Source of the DNA: Bacteroidota bacterium
GTDB lineage: Bacteria; Bacteroidota; Bacteroidia; 2-12-FULL-35-15
Assembly (NCBI GenBank): GCA_023251805.1
Contig: JAHEYB010000007.1
Span: 27,186 to 82,263 of the forward strand
Direction: 5' to 3'
Length of the DNA stretch: 55,078 bases
The position numbers and the translations under genes were made by a program. Positions 34,380 through 42,185 of this stretch are shown piece by piece. The notes beneath the pieces are model-generated. The model did not search any database. It was not told where the DNA came from and was given only the letters and a program-made list of their open reading frames with translations. Numbering within the stretch: position 1 is the first letter of the stretch; each line of letters opens with the position of its first letter.

Positions 34380-35582
34380 ATGTCGAAGCTCCATAAACCA
34401 CTTGTACAAGCTGTAATTACTACACTTCAGTCGATTTTTGCTGAAGGCGCCTATGCGGATAAAGCCGTTGAGCAAACCTTAAAACAAGATTCTCGCTGGG
34501 GTTCTCGCGACCGAAGGTTTATTGCAGAAAACGTGTATGAAATGGTTCGCTGGTGGAGGTACCTCTCTTTTATTCAGTCTGAAAAAGAAACAAATCCGCT
34601 AGATTATTATAAACTCTTTGCCATTCACCAAGTTTTAAAGGAGATTGATTTACCTGATTGGGAAGAATTTAAAGGAATTGACAAAGAAATGATTTTAAAA
34701 AAGGCAGAAGAAGCAAAAAAAATCAGAAAGTACCGTGAATCAATTCCCGATTGGTTGGATGAAATTGGAAGTCGGGAGTTAGGAGAAATTGTTTGGGAGA
34801 AGGAGTTGGGAGAATTGAATAAAGAGGCTCAAGTGGTTTTGCGAGTAAATACCATAAAGACAAATCCTATTCAACTTAAAAAATTGTTGAACGAACAATC
34901 AATAGAAACATTTTCCATTGGCGATTATAGCGATGCCTTAGTTTTGGTAAAGCGGCAAAATTTACAAAACATAAATGAGTTTAAGCAAGGATTGTTTGAA
35001 GTGCAAGATGCATCTTCGCAATTGATAGCGCCATTTATGGACATTAAAGAAAACATGGTGGTGATAGATGCTTGTGCCGGAGCGGGTGGGAAGTCGCTAC
35101 ACATTGCAGCAATGATGCACAACAAAGGAAAAATTATTTCCATGGATGTGGAAGAACGAAAATTAATCGAACTAAAAAAACGTGCAGATAGAGGAGGAGT
35201 GAATATAATTAAGACTCAAATCATTAATTCAAGTTCTGTTCAGCAATTAAAAAATACAGCCGACAGATTATTGTTAGATGTGCCTTGCTCTGGATTGGGT
35301 GTTATTCGCAGAAATCCCGATGCGAAATGGAAACTGAATTTGGATTTCATCAGCGAAGTAAAAAAGACACAACAAGAAATTATTTCCAACTATTCTCAAA
35401 TGGTTAAGGTTGGTGGAATAATAGTGTATGCGACTTGTAGTATTTTACCAAGTGAAAATCAAGAGCAAGTAAATGTGTTTTTAGAAAAAAACAAGAACTT
35501 CGAATTTGTTGAAGATAGAAAAGTGTTGCCAAGTGAAGGTTTTGATGGTTTTTATGTGGCAAAAATAAAAAGAGTAAATTAG
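34380..35582 (+). CDS. RsmB/NOP2-type rRNA cytosine-C5 methyltransferase
   Basis: 400 residues. The N-terminal part resembles an NusB-like fold. The catalytic half has the SAM motif DACAGAGGKSLHIAAM (about 230), LLLDVPCSGLGVIRRNPD (about 300, PCSG loop) and YATCSILPSENQEQV (about 350, catalytic TCS cysteine). This is the Sun/Fmu family that methylates cytosine C5 in 16S rRNA, here probably C967-type, though other sites are possible. ATG 34380 is chosen; upstream in-frame codons overlap the recR leader. Confidence 0.9.
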   Translation: MSKLHKPLVQAVITTLQSIFAEGAYADKAVEQTLKQDSRWGSRDRRFIAENVYEMVRWWRYLSFIQSEKETNPLDYYKLFAIHQVLKEIDLPDWEEFKGIDKEMILKKAEEAKKIRKYRESIPDWLDEIGSRELGEIVWEKELGELNKEAQVVLRVNTIKTNPIQLKKLLNEQSIETFSIGDYSDALVLVKRQNLQNINEFKQGLFEVQDASSQLIAPFMDIKENMVVIDACAGAGGKSLHIAAMMHNKGKIISMDVEERKLIELKKRADRGGVNIIKTQIINSSSVQQLKNTADRLLLDVPCSGLGVIRRNPDAKWKLNLDFISEVKKTQQEIISNYSQMVKVGGIIVYATCSILPSENQEQVNVFLEKNKNFEFVEDRKVLPSEGFDGFYVAKIKRVN

Positions 35583-35587
35583 TGCTT

Positions 35588-35917
35588 ATGAAAAAGACGG
35601 AAGACAATACAGAAATTTATAACTTATTGGAAAATTGCGGGCATTTACCCACTGATTTTTCCAAGGACAAAGTCATTTCGTTTGATTGTAGTGATGATTT
35701 TTATATTATATTTTTTACAGCAAACGACAGAAATTTTACCTCATTCAAAGCAAAAAATTACATACAAGTGGTAGATGCTTTGCCACATCTTTTGAATGAA
35801 ATAATGGACTGTGCAGAGAACGAGCCTTATTCATTATTGATAGACGAAGCAATTAGATGTATTGAAAATAAAATTCATTCGAAAAATAGTGCGCGCTTTT
35901 ATTTTGATGCGCATTAA
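35588..35917 (+). CDS. Small protein of unknown function
   Basis: About 109 residues, no signal peptide or membrane helix. Motifs such as IISFDCSDDFYIIFFTANDR and a helical C-terminal half (LPHLLNEIMDC) are not ones I recognise. The ATG at 35588 lies five bases after the methyltransferase stop; an in-frame GTG overlaps that stop at 35582. It is probably co-transcribed with the methyltransferase. Confidence 0.6.
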   Translation: MKKTEDNTEIYNLLENCGHLPTDFSKDKVISFDCSDDFYIIFFTANDRNFTSFKAKNYIQVVDALPHLLNEIMDCAENEPYSLLIDEAIRCIENKIHSKNSARFYFDAH

Positions 35918-36003
35918 ATAGTAGTGGCTTAACCTCTGTTTTTATGTTGATTTTTTTCTTTATTATTGTTTCTTAAATACTATACATTTCGACACCATTA
36001 ATT

Positions 36004-36402
36004 ATGCTACTCCATAATAAATTTAAAGTTGAATCTTTGGGTAATTCAATTATGCGAGTTACTGTTTGTGATGACATAGAACTTGAAATTCAAGATGCTA
36101 AGGATATGAGAAACATGTTAGTTAACTTGTCTTCAAATGAAAAGTACTGCGTGTTATTGGATGCAACCAATCCATTTACCGTTTCTCCCGAGGCCAGAGC
36201 GTTGATTGCAGGTAAAGAGTTTTCTTCGGAGCGAATAGCAGCAGCCTTTGTTATTACGTCTTTGGCTAATATGTTAATTGGAAATTTTTTTATAAAAGTG
36301 AATAAACCCTCTTCACCAACAAAAATATTTTCTACTGAAGAAAATGCTTTTCAATGGTTGAAAGCAGAGGTTGTTAAACATAATGAGCGAATCATTGTAT
36401 AA
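36004..36402 (+). CDS. Small STAS-like protein, first of a tandem paralogous pair
   Basis: 132 residues of alternating strand and helix: VTVCDDIELEIQDAKDM, YCVLLDATNPFTVSPEAR, AAAFVITSLANMLIGNFFIK and KIFSTEENAFQWL. The following gene shares this frame of motifs (VALIDA, NSMANRIVGNFIIKFHKP, LFSDEKHALIWL). The pattern resembles small SpoIIAA/STAS-like Bacteroidota proteins of unknown function. No typical STAS phosphoserine loop is clear. Confidence 0.65.
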   Translation: MLLHNKFKVESLGNSIMRVTVCDDIELEIQDAKDMRNMLVNLSSNEKYCVLLDATNPFTVSPEARALIAGKEFSSERIAAAFVITSLANMLIGNFFIKVNKPSSPTKIFSTEENAFQWLKAEVVKHNERIIV

Positions 36403-36799
36403 AACCGTAGCTTCGATTTCTACTCGATGTGCCACTTTTAATTTATTAGAAGATGGTATTTTACATATTTGTTTATTTGAAGATTCAGAAATTGATATTG
36501 AAGAATCAAAATTGATGCAAAAACAATCCTTGGCTATTACAGAAGGAAAAAAATTTGTAGCGCTGATCGATGCCCGAGCAAAAGTTGATGTTTCAAAAGA
36601 ATCGCGTGAATGGGGCTCTACTGCAGAAGCGCAAAAAAATATGCTTGCTCAAGCTATTATTGTAAATTCAATGGCCAATCGAATAGTAGGAAATTTTATT
36701 ATCAAATTTCATAAGCCTATTGCTAAAACAGCATTGTTTTCAGACGAAAAACATGCACTTATTTGGCTACGCGAACAAAAAAGAATATTTGGTATATAA
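36383..36799 (+). CDS. Small STAS-like protein, second paralogue, overlapping the first
   Basis: 138 residues from ATG 36383, overlapping the previous gene by 20 bases in another frame, so translation is likely coupled. It is a divergent duplicate of its neighbour, with clear shared blocks (FVALIDARAKVDVSKESRE, IIVNSMANRIVGNFI). Unknown function, soluble. It ends on the palindromic terminator. Confidence 0.65.
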   Translation: MSESLYKTVASISTRCATFNLLEDGILHICLFEDSEIDIEESKLMQKQSLAITEGKKFVALIDARAKVDVSKESREWGSTAEAQKNMLAQAIIVNSMANRIVGNFIIKFHKPIAKTALFSDEKHALIWLREQKRIFGI

Positions 36800-36832
36800 A
36801 AAAATCCCCCCGAGTACTCGGGAGGATTTTTT
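36799..36832 (+). terminator. Terminator built on the CCCGAGTACTCGGG palindrome
   Basis: A 17-bp stem with a single mismatch, centred on GAGTACTC (36812-36819), flanked by A5-6 and T6. It follows the stop of the second STAS-like gene. The same core occurs at 44762-44775 and, degraded, at 7461-7475, so this looks like a dispersed repeat doing a terminator's job. Confidence 0.85.
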
Positions 36833-36888
36833 ATGTCAGTTACCTAGCTTTTTTGACTTTTGATTTTATTCTCTTTTAACTTTTAATA

Positions 36889-38274
36889 TTACATATGTAT
36901 CACTTCTCCGTAAGCAGCAGCAGCCGCTTCCATAATGGCTTCACTCATTGTTGGATGCGGATGAACTGTTTTAATTATCTCATGTCCTGTTGTTTCTAAT
37001 TTACGAATCGCAACAATCTCTGCAATCATCTCGGTTACATTAGCACCAATCATATGAGCTCCCAATAACTCACCATATTTCGCATCAAAAATTAATTTCA
37101 CAAAACCATCTTTCGCTCCTGCAGCACTTGCTTTACCACTTGCAGAGAAAGGAAATTTTCCTATTTTGATTTCTTTGCCTGCTTCTTTTGCTTTCGCTTC
37201 CGTCATTCCAACTGATGCAATCTCTGGTTGGCAATACGTACATCCTGGGATGTTATTATAATCCAATGGTTCTGGATGGTGGCCGGCAATTTTCTCAACA
37301 CAAATAATTCCTTCCGCGGAAGCAACGTGTGCCAATGCTTGTCCACCCACACAATCGCCAATCGCATAATAACCGGGAATGTTGGTTTGGTAATATGGAT
37401 TCGTTAAAATTTTTCCTTTATCAGTTGCAATTCCTGTTTCCTCTAATCCTAAATTTTCGATGTTTGCTTGGATTCCAACTGCCGATAATACAATCTCTGC
37501 TTCAATAATTTTTTCTCCTGCTTTGGTTTTGATTTTTACTTTACAATCTCCTCCTTTTGTATCTACACTTTCCACATTTGCTTCTGTCATTACATCAATG
37601 CCCATTTTTTTGAACGAGCGTAACAATTGTTTTGATACTTCATCATCTTCAACGGGAACAATGTTTGGAAGGAATTCAACCAAAGTAACTTTTGTTCCCA
37701 TGGTTGCATAAAAATAGGCAAACTCACTTCCAATCGCTCCGGAACCAACTACTACCATCGATTTTGGCATTTTTGACAACGTCAATGCTTCACGGTATCC
37801 AATAATTTTTTTACCATCTTGAGGTAAGTTTGGTAAAGCACGAGAACGAGCTCCTGTAGCAATGATAATATGTTTTGCTTCGTAAGTAGTTGTTTTGCCA
37901 TCGGCAGTTACATCTACTTTTTTTCCCGCTTTTATTGTCCCTGTTCCTGTAATGACATCAATCTTATTTTTTTTCATCAAAAACTGAACGCCTTTGCTCA
38001 TGCCGTCAGCCACATCGCGACTGCGTTTTACAACAGCAGGAAAATCCGCTTCCCCACCTTTTACCGTAATTCCATAATCAGAAGCATGATTTAAATATTC
38101 AAATACCTGAGCACTTTTTAACAATGCCTTGGTTGGAATACAGCCCCAGTTCAAACAAATACCGCCTAAATTTTCGCGTTCTACAATGGCTGTTTTTAAA
38201 CCCAGTTGTGAGGCTCTGATTGCAGCCACATAACCACCAGGACCGCTTCCTACTACTATTAAATCGTAACTCAT
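36889..38274 (-). CDS. lpdA: Dihydrolipoyl dehydrogenase (E3)
   Basis: 461 residues. FAD motif VVGSGPGGYVAAIRA at the N-terminus, the redox disulfide C40/C45 in GGICLNWGCIPTKA, NAD motif VVGSGAIGSEFAYFYA and the C-terminal HPHPTMSEA (about 438-446) with the active-site His-Glu. E3 reoxidises dihydrolipoamide in the pyruvate, oxoglutarate and branched-chain complexes. No other complex subunit lies nearby. It is followed (upstream of its promoter) by repeats. Confidence 0.96.
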   Translation of the reverse strand: MSYDLIVVGSGPGGYVAAIRASQLGLKTAIVERENLGGICLNWGCIPTKALLKSAQVFEYLNHASDYGITVKGGEADFPAVVKRSRDVADGMSKGVQFLMKKNKIDVITGTGTIKAGKKVDVTADGKTTTYEAKHIIIATGARSRALPNLPQDGKKIIGYREALTLSKMPKSMVVVGSGAIGSEFAYFYATMGTKVTLVEFLPNIVPVEDDEVSKQLLRSFKKMGIDVMTEANVESVDTKGGDCKVKIKTKAGEKIIEAEIVLSAVGIQANIENLGLEETGIATDKGKILTNPYYQTNIPGYYAIGDCVGGQALAHVASAEGIICVEKIAGHHPEPLDYNNIPGCTYCQPEIASVGMTEAKAKEAGKEIKIGKFPFSASGKASAAGAKDGFVKLIFDAKYGELLGAHMIGANVTEMIAEIVAIRKLETTGHEIIKTVHPHPTMSEAIMEAAAAAYGEVIHM

Positions 38275-38531
38275 ATACTTTGAAAATTATAAATTGTGAA
38301 TGTTGAACCTGCCTGACGGTAGGCAGGTTATAAACTTGTATTGCTAACTACGAAAGTAACAAAAATATTTGGTACAAATAGCGAATCAATGTGAATTTAC
38401 GAATCTGTGTAATTTATCAATCTAATTAGTAATTTTGTTTAAATTTAATTGCCTAAAGCTGTCACTTCGAGCATTCTGCGTTGAAGCAGAAACATCGAGA
38501 AGCGAAGGGCATAAAATTCGCTATTTGTACT
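38275..38531. repeat. Repeat-bearing gap with a CCTGCCT palindrome and TCGAGAAG repeat
   Basis: AACCTGCCT-GACGGT-AGGCAGGTT (38306-38329) is a perfect 9-base inverted repeat. A degenerate ACGAATCTGTG unit lies at 38399-38409. GTCACTTCGAGCATTCTGC (38461 on) with inverted GCAGAAACATCGAGAAGCGA (38487-38506) forms another pair. No gene is seen, and the frame from 38481 into the M61 gene is repeat. Confidence 0.8.
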
Positions 38532-40301
38532 ATGAAATACATTGTATCCTACACCAAAGCGCATACTCATTTTATCGACATTGAATTTATCGCGAAAGTA
38601 AACAAAGATGAAACGCTTGTTCAGCTTCCTGCATGGCGACCAGGCAGATATGAACTTGGAAATTTTGCAAAAAATGTTCAAAAATGGGCTGCTTTTGATG
38701 AAAAGGGAAAAGTGCTTTCATTTCAAAAAACAACTAAAGATTGCTGGAAAGTGCAAACCAAAGGAGTGAAAGAACTTCACATAAAGTATAATTATTATGC
38801 AGTGGATTTGAATGCCGGCTCCACCTTTTTAGATGTGAATCAATTGTACATGAATCCGGTGAATTGCTGTGTGTATATTCCAGAAAGAATAAACGAAGCT
38901 TGTGATTTAGAAATTCATATTCCCAAAAACTATAAGGTAGCAATCGGAGCGAAATCAGCTCCCCTCTCTGAAGGAGAGGGGTTGGGGGTGAGGTTTAGAG
39001 ATTTCCACGAGCTTGCCGATTCTCCTATTATCGCTTCAGCTACTTTGCAACACAATAAATTTAATTGCGCTGGAGTCGACTTTCATATTTGGTTTCAGGG
39101 AGAATGTAAACCCGAATGGAAAAAGCTCACTACTGATTTTAAGAAATTTTGTAATCATCAAATGGAAATGATGAAAAAAGCTCCCTTTGATTCGTATCAT
39201 TTTTTATTTCAGATTTTACCAAACCGAATGTATCATGGAGTAGAGCATACTACTTCAACTGTTTGTGCACTTGGGCCAGGATATAATTTAATGAAAGGTG
39301 AATTGTATGAAAATTTATTAGGAGTTGCTTGCCATGAATTATTTCATGCTTGGAACATAAAAACCATTCGCCCGATTGAAATGCAACCCTATGATTATAC
39401 GAAAGAAAATTATTCGAAGTTGGGTTATGTTTGTGAAGGGGTTACTACCTATTATGGTGATTATTTGCTTTTAAGATGTGGAGTATTTGAAGAAGAACAA
39501 TATTTGAAAACATTTGATGAAAGATTACAAAAGCACTTCGACAATTTTGGAAGGTTTAATATGTCGGTTGCCGATTCCTCCTTTGATTCTTGGTTGGATG
39601 GCTATGCTCCCGGAATCCCAAATCGCAAGACAAACATTTATGATGAAGGAAATTTATTGGCTTTTGTTACCGATATGTTCATTAGAAAAAATTCTAAAAA
39701 CAAAAATTCATTAGATGATGTGATGCGATTTTTATACGCACAAGCAAATTCCTCCCCTGTGGGGAGGTTGGGAGGGGTAGGATATTCTGATCTAGATTAT
39801 AAAGTAGCCGTGGAAAAATTTGCCGGAGCTTCCTTCGACAATATTTTTAAAAATTATATCAACGGAATAAAAGATTATGAACCGTTATTAAAAGAGGCGA
39901 TGGCTTACATAGGTTGTGAAATACAAAAAGAACCGGTTTCTAAATTTAATGAGCATGCATTAGGAATAAAGGTTAATGGAGTAGAAGGTATTTGCAAAGT
40001 AACCGCTGTTTTTTTGGATTCGGTTGCTGATGTTTCAGGTATAGCCATCAATGATGATATTCTCACAATAAATGGTATGCAAGTAAAACCCGATGCAAGT
40101 GGGACCAATTTTACCGAATGGTGTTCTTATTTTGGAAATGTTCCTCTCAAAATAGTGTTCGCATCAAATGGAATTGTTAAATCGGCTAACCTTGTTCCAA
40201 AGCCAGGGACTTATTATAAAACGATAAAAATGCGGAAACAGGCAAAAGTCAATGAGGAACAAAAAAAGAATTTTGAACGATGGACAGGCCTGAAATTTTA
40301 A
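38532..40301 (+). CDS. M61-family glycyl aminopeptidase with PDZ domain, carrying two repeat insertions
   Basis: 589 residues from ATG 38532. The N-terminal beta domain (YTKAHTHFIDIEF, LPAWRPGRYELGNFAKNVQ) and zinc site H268-E-x-x-H272 (CHELFHAWNIKTIRP) define M61; YVCEGVTTYYGDYLL supplies the downstream Glu. A PDZ-like domain follows (VEGICKVTAVFLDSVADVSG). No signal peptide is seen at this start. Two dispersed repeats are inserted in frame: 38959-38994 (residues ~143-154, APLSEGEGLGVR) and 39750-39778 (residues ~407-416, SSPVGRLGGVG). Flanking sequence continues the family pattern on both sides. Confidence 0.9.
   Translation: MKYIVSYTKAHTHFIDIEFIAKVNKDETLVQLPAWRPGRYELGNFAKNVQKWAAFDEKGKVLSFQKTTKDCWKVQTKGVKELHIKYNYYAVDLNAGSTFLDVNQLYMNPVNCCVYIPERINEACDLEIHIPKNYKVAIGAKSAPLSEGEGLGVRFRDFHELADSPIIASATLQHNKFNCAGVDFHIWFQGECKPEWKKLTTDFKKFCNHQMEMMKKAPFDSYHFLFQILPNRMYHGVEHTTSTVCALGPGYNLMKGELYENLLGVACHELFHAWNIKTIRPIEMQPYDYTKENYSKLGYVCEGVTTYYGDYLLLRCGVFEEEQYLKTFDERLQKHFDNFGRFNMSVADSSFDSWLDGYAPGIPNRKTNIYDEGNLLAFVTDMFIRKNSKNKNSLDDVMRFLYAQANSSPVGRLGGVGYSDLDYKVAVEKFAGASFDNIFKNYINGIKDYEPLLKEAMAYIGCEIQKEPVSKFNEHALGIKVNGVEGICKVTAVFLDSVADVSGIAINDDILTINGMQVKPDASGTNFTEWCSYFGNVPLKIVFASNGIVKSANLVPKPGTYYKTIKMRKQAKVNEEQKKNFERWTGLKF
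38959..38994. repeat. Palindromic repeat inserted in frame in the M61 gene (1)
   Basis: 36 bases with hairpin CCCCTCTC (38961-38968) / GAGAGGGG (38974-38981) then a G-rich tail. It belongs to the same type as 7372-7401 and 50439-50469. Its length is a multiple of three, and it interrupts a conserved stretch. Confidence 0.85.
39750..39778. repeat. Palindromic repeat inserted in frame in the M61 gene (2)
   Basis: Hairpin CCTCCCC (39751-39757) / GGGGAGG (39761-39767) followed by a TTGGGAGGGGT tail. It is related in design to the other C-rich/G-rich elements but a different family. Confidence 0.8.
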
Positions 40302-40552
40302 ATTCAACTTTTTTTATATTGAAATGTGGTCCTAAAATTAGAAATTGGGCACGTTTTATATAAAATCAAATAAGCCGCTAAATTCATTGATAATCAGTTA
40401 TTAACGTTGTTTTTTTTCTTCTATTTTTAGACTTTTAACTAATAACTTGTTAATAACATATTTTCAAGTGCTTTTGGACGAACGGCCTTTTTTTGTTTAT
40501 TAGCTAAAGAATTTCAACCACTAACTAAATAAAAACTAAAAACTAAAAAACT

Positions 40553-41017
40553 ATGGAACAAACAAACAATGGCGGTGAAACCGCAAAAAGACCGGTATTT
40601 TTAACAGTATTATGTATCTTGTCATTTGTTGCTGCAGGTTTCGCTATCCTTGGATACATTGCAGTTATTGGCTTAATGGGCGCAGCTTCAGTTGCAGTTT
40701 CCGGAATGGAAAGCATGTCAAATGAAATGGGTTCAGAAATGAGTGAGGCAATGAGCTCAGCTATGGCAGCTACTCCTGGAGTAGGTTTAACATGGGCGTA
40801 TATCATTGTTGGTTTCCTTACTACAATTGTAGGACTTTTTGGTGTTATCAAAATGTGGAAAATGAACAAAAGCGGTTTCATGTTATACACTGGAGCTACT
40901 GTAGTTTCTTTAATTATGGGAATCGTTTATTCTGGTTTCGCTGCATCTATTGTAGGAATCGTAATTTCTGCTGCATTCATCGTAATGTACGGCTTAAATA
41001 TGAAACACTTAAAATAG
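40553..41017 (+). CDS. Four-helix membrane protein, unknown function (paralogue 1)
   Basis: 154 residues with four predicted membrane helices (VLCILSFVAAGFAILGYIAV, WAYIIVGFLTTIVGLFGVI and two more), separated by a methionine/serine-rich loop (MESMSNEMGSEMSEAMSS). It ends FIVMYGLNMKHL, matching the end of the next gene (FIIMYALNLKHM). A 251-base leader without genes precedes it, with A-rich repeats of AACTAAAA just before the ATG, of the kind seen before well-expressed Bacteroidota genes. Confidence 0.7.
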   Translation: MEQTNNGGETAKRPVFLTVLCILSFVAAGFAILGYIAVIGLMGAASVAVSGMESMSNEMGSEMSEAMSSAMAATPGVGLTWAYIIVGFLTTIVGLFGVIKMWKMNKSGFMLYTGATVVSLIMGIVYSGFAASIVGIVISAAFIVMYGLNMKHLK

Positions 41018-41036
41018 TTTTCATACCTTTTTTAAT

Positions 41037-41069
41037 AAAAAATACTCCTGATTATCGGGAGTATTTTTT
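41037..41069 (+). terminator. Intrinsic terminator between the membrane paralogues
   Basis: AATACTCC (41041-41048) pairs with GGAGTATT (41058-41065), with further TGA/ATCG pairing inside and a T6 tail. Confidence 0.8.
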
Positions 41070-41107
41070 ATTTTTATAGCATTCGTATTTAATTTAATTC
41101 AACTCAA

Positions 41108-41578
41108 ATGGAACAAGAAACTCAAAATGAAATGGTGCCGGCAACCTTGCCGAAATTTTTAAAAGTACTTTGTATCTTAACTTTTATTGGTGTGGGATTA
41201 GGCTTGGTGGGAGGATTATACAGTCTTGTGAAAGCTCCCTACGCAATGGAAGAATATGAAAAAATGATAGAGATGACTGGGGATATGAGTGAAAGTGGTG
41301 GATTTATGGGAATGATGATGAGTATGGCTTACGAAAATGCAATAAATGCTCTTCCTCTTGCTTGTGCTAATGTTGGATCAAATTTGTTCTGTTTATTCGG
41401 AGTATTGATGATGTGGAAAATGCGTAAAGTGGGCTTTTATGCTTATACATGCGGACAAATAATTGCAGTTGTAGTTCCAACAGTTTTGATGGGATTTAGT
41501 GGATTTATGGCAATTGGTGCACTTTTTCCTCTGGCATTTATTATAATGTACGCTTTGAATTTAAAGCATATGTCGTAA
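41108..41578 (+). CDS. Four-helix membrane protein, unknown function (paralogue 2)
   Basis: 156 residues, same layout as its upstream neighbour: KFLKVLCILTFIGVGLGLVG, a methionine-rich loop (MMMSMAYENA), SNLFCLFGVLMMWKMRKVGF (GVIKMWKMNKSGF in the other) and the shared C-terminus. It is a tandem duplication with a terminator between the copies, so they can be expressed apart. Confidence 0.7.
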   Translation: MEQETQNEMVPATLPKFLKVLCILTFIGVGLGLVGGLYSLVKAPYAMEEYEKMIEMTGDMSESGGFMGMMMSMAYENAINALPLACANVGSNLFCLFGVLMMWKMRKVGFYAYTCGQIIAVVVPTVLMGFSGFMAIGALFPLAFIIMYALNLKHMS

Positions 41579-41592
41579 CGGAGATAAATAGT

Positions 41593-41650
41593 TGAATAGG
41601 TTAATTAAGTTAATTGGGTTCGTCCTTAATTAACTTAATTAACCTATTCA
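41593..41650. repeat. Perfect 23-bp inverted repeat between convergent genes
   Basis: Arms 41593-41615 and 41628-41650 are exact reverse complements around a 12-base loop. The GGTTAATTAAGTTAAT core also appears at 29252-29267. It lies exactly between two convergent stop codons and probably acts as a terminator for both. Confidence 0.9.
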
Positions 41651-41651
41651 G

Positions 41652-42029
41652 CTATTTTACTGCAATCACACTTATCTCCACATTTACATCCAAGGGCAAG
41701 CGCGAAACCTCCACCGTTTCTCTTGCCGGATGGTCACCTTCAAAATAAGATCCATACACTTCATTCATTGGGGCAAAATTATTCATGTCTTTCATGAAGA
41801 TTGTTGTCTTTACAATATGACTTGTATCCATTCCTGCTTCTGCTAAAATACCTTTTACGTTTTCCATTACTTGTTTGGTTTCTGTCTTGATATCTCCAAG
41901 CATTAACTCTCCCGTTGTCGGATGCTTTCCAACTTGTCCGCTAACAAATAACATGTTTCCGAATTGCACAGCATGGCTATAAGGTCCGATTGGTGCAGGT
42001 GCATTTTTTGATGTGATAATTTTTTTCAT
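41652..42029 (-). CDS. ridA: RidA-family enamine/imine deaminase
   Basis: 125 residues, the family's length. PAPIGPYSHAVQFGNMLFVS, GQVGKHPTTGEL and the C-terminal HPARETVEVSRLPLDVNVEI include the Arg (in PARETV) that binds the carboxylate of 2-aminoacrylate. RidA hydrolyses reactive enamines from PLP enzymes. It lies upstream of lptD on the same strand, separated by a repeat pair, an arrangement I recall from other Bacteroidota. Confidence 0.92.
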   Translation of the reverse strand: MKKIITSKNAPAPIGPYSHAVQFGNMLFVSGQVGKHPTTGELMLGDIKTETKQVMENVKGILAEAGMDTSHIVKTTIFMKDMNNFAPMNEVYGSYFEGDHPARETVEVSRLPLDVNVEISVIAVK

Positions 42030-42033
42030 AGTA

Positions 42034-42183
42034 CTACGAATTACGAATTTTAGCGAATTACGAATAATTTTTTAACGAATTTACTAATACTTTTTCGATT
42101 ATGATTTTTCTTCTTTATTGAGTAAATAAAGTGCATTTTTAAAACACACAGATTCGTAATTCGCCTGAATTCGCAATTCGTAG
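42034..42183. repeat. Inverted pair of the TACGAATTACGAATT repeat
   Basis: Arms 42034-42065 and 42152-42183 are near-complementary. The CTACGAATTACGAATTTTA unit also occurs at 48610-48645 and 50378-50409, and broken by a nested element at 44752-44790. It fills the whole gap between ridA and lptD. Confidence 0.85.
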
Positions 42184-42185
42184 AG

